From contig CAZLFQ010000003.1 of NCBI GenBank assembly GCA_964558975.1, forward strand, positions 62,001 through 126,000: DNA of 64,000 nt, in the 5' to 3' direction. Source of the DNA: CAZLFQ01 sp964558975. GTDB taxonomy: Bacteria > Pseudomonadota > Alphaproteobacteria > Rickettsiales > Midichloriaceae. Both the position numbers and the translations under genes were made by a program. Below the pieces are notes generated by a model that saw nothing but the letters and a program-made list of their open reading frames with translations, was not told the origin of the DNA and did not search any database. Positions 60,215 to 64,000 of the stretch are shown here, one piece after another (the stretch's first letter is position 1; each line of letters begins with the position of its first letter).

Positions 60215-60736
60215 CTACTTCTTCTTTCTAAAGTGATCAAGAGATACTACATTGGTTGATGGATCTTTATCATCTGCTTTTTTAGTGGCCTTTTTAGATC
60301 CTTTTTTCTCCTTAGTGTCAGTATTCTTAGCATCTAGTTCAACTTCAAGTTCAATTTCTTCTTGATCTGAGAACGAGTATCCTACTTCTCTGAATTGTAA
60401 GCCAAACTGTACGCTTGGATCAGCAAATGTTGTTATTGCAGCATATGGTATGTAAATACTTTCTTTAACCCCATTAAAGCTTAAAGATACGCCGAAGCCT
60501 TTACTATCAGTGGTTAGATCCTGAAACTGATATTGTAAAACAATGGTCATTTCGCGTGGGTATTTGTTTAAAAGGGTTTTTGAGATTTTGACTCCCGGAT
60601 ATTTTGTGACAAATGATATGAAAAAATGATGGTTTCCCGGCAACCCTTTATCTTGTACAATTTTCAGTACTTTGCTTACTATGATATGCATAGCATCATC
60701 TACAAGTTTTCCGTAATCTATTATATCAAATGTCAT
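60215..60736 (-). CDS. sspB: SspB-family ClpXP adaptor (alphaproteobacterial type)
   Basis: The 173-residue product matches alphaproteobacterial SspB: DYGKLVDDAMHIIVSKVL, HHFFISFVTKYPGVKIS and a central FGVSLSFNGVKESIYIPYAAITTFADPSV segment that forms the tag-binding core. A Lys-rich, disordered linker ends in a short hydrophobic tip (VVSLDHFRKK) that in the family docks on ClpX. It delivers ssrA-tagged proteins to ClpXP. A possible promoter (TTTACG, 17 bases, TATGTA) lies about 15 bases upstream of the start region, near 60757-60785. Confidence 0.9.
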   Translation of the reverse strand: MTFDIIDYGKLVDDAMHIIVSKVLKIVQDKGLPGNHHFFISFVTKYPGVKISKTLLNKYPREMTIVLQYQFQDLTTDSKGFGVSLSFNGVKESIYIPYAAITTFADPSVQFGLQFREVGYSFSDQEEIELEVELDAKNTDTKEKKGSKKATKKADDKDPSTNVVSLDHFRKKK

Positions 60737-60838
60737 TTTATATACCTGTTTCTATCTAACTCTAGTATTAACTCTACATATAAAAAAGTTAACGAATCGT
60801 AAACAATAATTTTTTTTATAATTATTTTTCATTTTGCC

Positions 60839-61228
60839 TTATACCCTTGATAACTCCATGGATATGTGGCCATTTAAGCCGTCAATTTTAGGTCTTTTTT
60901 TGATTGATATGTTTATATCGGAAAAAACCTGTTTTTTTTCTATAAAAGTGAAGATATCAAGTGTTAATCGCTCTACCAAGTTAAATTCTTTGGATTTTAA
61001 TAAGGTATTTAATTCGCCACATAGTTTTTCATAGCAAAATGTATCTTCAATTCTATCTGTTGTACATCCTTTTGGAATTTCTAGAAAGTGTAGCTCTAAA
61101 TCAATTGAAATATCCTGAGGAACTTTTCTTTCACCATCAGTAACGCCGATATGTATTGGTATTACTAAGTCTTTAATATACAAAACCCCAGACAAATCTT
61201 TGTTTGATTTGCTGGGGCTCATATTCAT
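60839..61228 (-). CDS. folB: Dihydroneopterin aldolase
   Basis: FolB acts in folate synthesis, cleaving dihydroneopterin. The 129-residue product has YIKDLVIPIHIGVTDGERKV (active-site region), DISIDLELHFLE, and a late LVERLTLDIFTFIEK segment, which fit the FolB fold of about 120 residues. Other fol genes are not adjacent. It lies 26 bases after rpsD on the same strand and could be read through from it. Confidence 0.88.
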   Translation of the reverse strand: MNMSPSKSNKDLSGVLYIKDLVIPIHIGVTDGERKVPQDISIDLELHFLEIPKGCTTDRIEDTFCYEKLCGELNTLLKSKEFNLVERLTLDIFTFIEKKQVFSDINISIKKRPKIDGLNGHISMELSRV

Positions 61229-61254
61229 TGTCTGTCTCTTAAAAAAATAGCAAA

Positions 61255-61872
61255 TTATCTTGAGTAGAACTCGATCACTAAATTTGGTTCCATTATAACT
61301 GGGTATGGAACATCAGTAAGAGCAGGGATTCTTGAGAATTTAACAGAGTTTTTATCACCATTTGATTCGATGTATCCAGGTATTGAACGCTCATTGCTTT
61401 CAACAGATCCTTGGATAAGAACCATTTGACGAGATTTTTCTTTAACTTCTACAACTTGTCCAGGTTTTACTCTGTAGCTTGCAACAGTAACTCTTTTTCC
61501 ATCAACCAAGATATGTCCATGACTAACAAGTTGTCTTGCAGAGAAAATTGTAGGTGCAAAATTTGATCTGTAAACAATAGCATCTAATCTAGACTCTAGT
61601 AGGCCAATTAAGTTTTCACCAGTATCACCTTTTCTTCTAGCGGCTTCTTTGTATATTCCACGGAATTGCTTTTCTGTGATGTCGCCATAGTATTTCTTAA
61701 GCTTCTGCTTAGCATTAAGCTGTATACCATAGTCTGTAAGTTTTCTGTATCCACCCAAGCCATGCTGCCCAGGAGGGAAATTCTTACGAGCTACTGGGTC
61801 CTTACTTCTGCCCCAAAGATTAACGCCTAAACGACGACTAACCTTACCTTTTCTATTATTTCTTTTTGTCAC
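61255..61872 (-). CDS. rpsD: 30S ribosomal protein S4
   Basis: S4 starts assembly of the 30S body and can repress its own operon. The 205-residue protein begins with GTG at 61872 (TKRNNRKGKVSRRLGVNLWG), has KLTDYGIQLNAKQKLKKYYG, and an S4 RNA-binding domain with RLDAIVYRSNFAPTIFSARQ and VSHGHILVDGKRV. It ends in the basic family tail. It stands alone, outside the ribosomal protein cluster, as in Rickettsia. A near-consensus promoter lies at 61907-61935. Confidence 0.97.
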   Translation of the reverse strand: MTKRNNRKGKVSRRLGVNLWGRSKDPVARKNFPPGQHGLGGYRKLTDYGIQLNAKQKLKKYYGDITEKQFRGIYKEAARRKGDTGENLIGLLESRLDAIVYRSNFAPTIFSARQLVSHGHILVDGKRVTVASYRVKPGQVVEVKEKSRQMVLIQGSVESNERSIPGYIESNGDKNSVKFSRIPALTDVPYPVIMEPNLVIEFYSR

Positions 61873-61906
61873 TATTGTATATCATAAAGTTGTATATTGG
61901 CTGATA

Positions 61907-61935
61907 CTTATACCGTTTTATAGACGCTATGTCAA
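61907..61935 (-). promoter_or_regulatory. Sigma-70 type promoter for rpsD
   Basis: On the minus strand TTGACA and TATAAG are 17 bases apart. The -10 box ends 34 bases before the GTG start, so transcription begins near 61900. Confidence 0.75.
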
Positions 61936-61953
61936 CGCTTGTTTTCCAAGTTT

Positions 61954-62607
61954 CTAATCAGTTTTTACCATCTCTGTTAGTAGATGCTTACTTAGAAATA
62001 TGGTAATTGGAAGTGAAATTGCAGTTAGTCCAGTTAACAGCCAGAAATATGAAGAATTATTGTATGATAAAGTTGATAAAATTAATGCTGGTATAACTAA
62101 TGGTAGTGTCAGTATAGAGGATAAAATGTTGATATTTAAGCCTAAAGTCATTGAGGAGCTTAATAAAAGGATAGGGGTAATAAAGCAGATTAATGTAATT
62201 CCAACTAATACAAGGTAAGGAATTGAAGCTGAATTAATATCTAAGATTATGCAAACTAGCGGAAAGACCATTATAATTGCCATAGCATAAATTGATATGA
62301 AAGCTGCAGTTTTGGCTATAACAGTTGTTACCCAGTGGCTAGGTATTAGCAATAGTTGGTGTAAAATTCCTGTTTTGTAATCATCTTCTACTAGCGAGCT
62401 TGAATTGAGCATCATGGCAAGTATCAGGGGTGTGAAGAGTAGTGCGATTTTAACAGATTCTTCTAATTGGTAAGGCCCAATTGCAATATTAAAAACTGAT
62501 ATGCATATAATATAAAATGCTATTGCATTTATGTGCAAAAACTTATTAGCCCAAGCTAAATTTATTTGGCGTTTAAAAACTGTGATTCCTGCTTTAATTA
62601 TGTTCAT
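61954..62607 (-). CDS. ccmB: Heme exporter / cytochrome c maturation protein CcmB
   Basis: CcmB is the membrane subunit of the CcmAB transporter in cytochrome c maturation. The product has six membrane helices; GPYQLEESVKIALLFTPLIL and SSLVEDDYKTGILHQLLLIP are family signatures. The frame opens at 62646, but homologues start near MNIIKAGITVFKRQINLAW, so the ATG at 62607 is preferred (217 residues). ccmA is not adjacent, as is common in Rickettsiales where these genes are scattered. Confidence 0.9.
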   Translation of the reverse strand: MNIIKAGITVFKRQINLAWANKFLHINAIAFYIICISVFNIAIGPYQLEESVKIALLFTPLILAMMLNSSSLVEDDYKTGILHQLLLIPSHWVTTVIAKTAAFISIYAMAIIMVFPLVCIILDINSASIPYLVLVGITLICFITPILLLSSSMTLGLNINILSSILTLPLVIPALILSTLSYNNSSYFWLLTGLTAISLPITIFLSKHLLTEMVKTD

Positions 62608-62713
62608 ACCAAGGTAGTGTTTTTGAATCATTATAGCTTCTAACATAGTAAGTATCTATTACTTATTGTGGAAACTGGTTTAATGCTATATTATCCATCA
62701 ACTTATCAACATA

Positions 62714-64000
62714 TTGAGTAATGATGTGGCGCCAATATCTCATAAAATAAAAGCTGTCGATTTAATTCCAGGATCTGGAGAGTTTGTGATTTCAACGACT
62801 CCAATGCGGAATGGATATGGTCTGTCGCTAAATACGGTCAAGGCAACAAGTAAAACTTATATCCAAGCTACAATAGATAATTTAAAAAATGATTTTCCAA
62901 ATGTTCAGAAAGTGGGGCTAGTGCTCGGGTGGTTTGGAGATTCTCTAAATGCAGATCAAATTAGAATAGTTCCTAAAGTTGAAGATAGAGAAGTTAAGTA
63001 TGGTGGGGATGACTGGTCTGTTGGAAACCTAGTTAGAAATACAGCGCCTTTGATGAGTAAGGTTAACGGTGTTGTTAATTGGGGTGGAACGTATTCGGAT
63101 AGAAGTGTTATTGAAGCATGTGAACTACTTCACAAAAATGGATATGAAGTGATGCTATACCCAATGTTGTACTTAGATTTGCCTAATAAGCCATGGAGAG
63201 GTGAAATCAAAGCAAATACTGATACTGGCGTTAAAAACTTTTTTGCTGAATATAGCAAATTCATATTACATTATGTGAATCTGAAAGTGGGTGATAAAAA
63301 ACTTACAGATTTTGTTAAAGTGATTTCTATTGGTTCTGAATTAAAAGGTTTGACTGCCTATGTTTCTCCAAATAGTGGAAAACACATAGTTATTGACGAA
63401 ATGATCATTCTTGCAAGTCAAGTAAAAGGAATTGTGGGAAATAGTATAAGTATAACGTATGCAGCAGATTGGAGTGAATATCATCATTCATCTGATGGTT
63501 CGAAGGCAATTGATAAATTGTGGGCATCCCAAAGCATAGATTTTGTTGGTATAGATGGATATTTTACCCTTACTGATGAAATTGAAAAGGATGGTACGGA
63601 TTACGCATCTATTCAAAAAGGTTGGGAAAAAGGATTAGATTATGATTACTACAGGGATGGTAGCAATAATAAAATTCCACTGTCTCCAGATTGGGCGATT
63701 AAAAACATCAAACATTTTTTCCATTCTTATCATTATGATAAAGATGGTCAGACAGCATGGGTTCCGAAAATGAAGAACATTACGTTCACAGAGTTTGGCT
63801 GTGCATCTGTTTCAGGGTGCTCAAGTAAGCCATATTTTTATCAATATGGTAAAGAAGCAAAAATTGATAATGAAGCGCAAGCAAGAGTTATTGAGGCAAC
63901 TTTAGATTATTGGTCAGATCAGTCAGAAAAGCCTGAAAACAAAGGTTTGGTATCTGATATATATATTTATGCACTAGATGTTAGAACAGATTACAACTCA
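62714..64000 (+). CDS. Gene-transfer-agent baseplate protein, TIM-barrel part (runs off window)
   Basis: The frame has no internal stop from about 62663 to the right edge. No ATG precedes the conserved part; a TTG at 62714 is the best start, without a clear ribosome binding site. The product shows the GTA TIM-barrel domain: DLIPGSGEFVISTTPMRNG, VGLVLGWFGDSLNADQIRI, VNWGGTYSDRSVIEACELL, YPMLYLDLPNKPWRGEIKA and FTEFGCASVSGCSS. These match the glycoside-hydrolase-like core of the gp15 megatron of gene transfer agents. Full proteins have several hundred residues before it, which are absent here. Confidence in the domain is high, in the start low. Confidence 0.85.
   Translation, partial: MSNDVAPISHKIKAVDLIPGSGEFVISTTPMRNGYGLSLNTVKATSKTYIQATIDNLKNDFPNVQKVGLVLGWFGDSLNADQIRIVPKVEDREVKYGGDDWSVGNLVRNTAPLMSKVNGVVNWGGTYSDRSVIEACELLHKNGYEVMLYPMLYLDLPNKPWRGEIKANTDTGVKNFFAEYSKFILHYVNLKVGDKKLTDFVKVISIGSELKGLTAYVSPNSGKHIVIDEMIILASQVKGIVGNSISITYAADWSEYHHSSDGSKAIDKLWASQSIDFVGIDGYFTLTDEIEKDGTDYASIQKGWEKGLDYDYYRDGSNNKIPLSPDWAIKNIKHFFHSYHYDKDGQTAWVPKMKNITFTEFGCASVSGCSSKPYFYQYGKEAKIDNEAQARVIEATLDYWSDQSEKPENKGLVSDIYIYALDVRTDYNS

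Noticed and set aside
62000..62218. Plus-strand frame opposite ccmB
   Set aside because: It lies inside the ccmB membrane protein gene and lacks a ribosome binding site.

Overview
The window is a compact, AT-rich stretch of an alphaproteobacterial genome with short gene gaps. The best reading is the order Rickettsiales. The evidence is a virB8-virB9-virB10-virB11-virD4 type IV secretion block of the rickettsial type, a eukaryote-like (type 2) isoleucyl-tRNA synthetase, many ankyrin or leucine-rich-repeat genes, a gene-transfer-agent-type baseplate gene, and dispersed housekeeping genes instead of large operons. A full-length flagellar stator gene (motA) argues against Rickettsia and Anaplasma and for a lineage such as Midichloriaceae that kept flagellar genes. 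This placement is inference from gene content; there is no rRNA in the window.

Layout. 1-3.6 kb: division and cell-wall genes (ftsA partial, ftsQ, ddl) behind a short glutamine-synthetase-like gene and trxA, all on the minus strand. 3.6-13.5 kb: an ankyrin-like protein, membrane proteins, pyrE-hslV, a periplasmic transglutaminase-like protein, succinate-semialdehyde dehydrogenase, and a flavoprotein/DUF1338 pair. 13.6-15.3 kb: yajC-fdx-nuoA-nuoB without nuoC. 15.3-20 kb: accessory genes (acetyltransferase, ankyrin protein, several unknowns, and a tandem pair whose second copy lacks a start codon). 20-27 kb: lpdA-sucB, an LRR protein, ileS.

27.2-32.2 kb is the most unusual region. Eight small ORFs of about 90-126 residues look like divergent copies of one family, and five end in a shared Pro-Met-Glu/Asp tail. 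They flank a 400-residue protein with a near-consensus promoter and a Fic enzyme that has two matching palindromes in front of it. 32-35 kb: a LysE-type exporter, ftsY, an NDUFA9-like protein and sodB. 35.4-41.2 kb: sodB is followed directly by virB8-virD4, packed with 1-4 base overlaps or gaps. 41-46 kb: an ABC exporter and a three-gene cassette (membrane spermidine-synthase-like protein, methyltransferase, sugar-nucleotide epimerase).

46-56 kb: hemC (short at the C-terminus), RNase J, ppa, trhO, recR, a pteridine-reductase-like SDR, a CPA2 antiporter and unknowns. 56-64 kb: an Arg/Glu/Asp-repeat secreted protein, a prepilin-like protein with a probable C-terminal beta-sandwich domain, corA, motA, sspB, folB, rpsD, ccmB, and at the right edge the TIM-barrel part of a gene-transfer-agent baseplate protein that begins without the usual N-terminal region.

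No tRNA, rRNA, CRISPR array or transposase gene was recognised. No stretch over 300 bases lacks a gene once the start-less ORF at 18160-18516 is counted.
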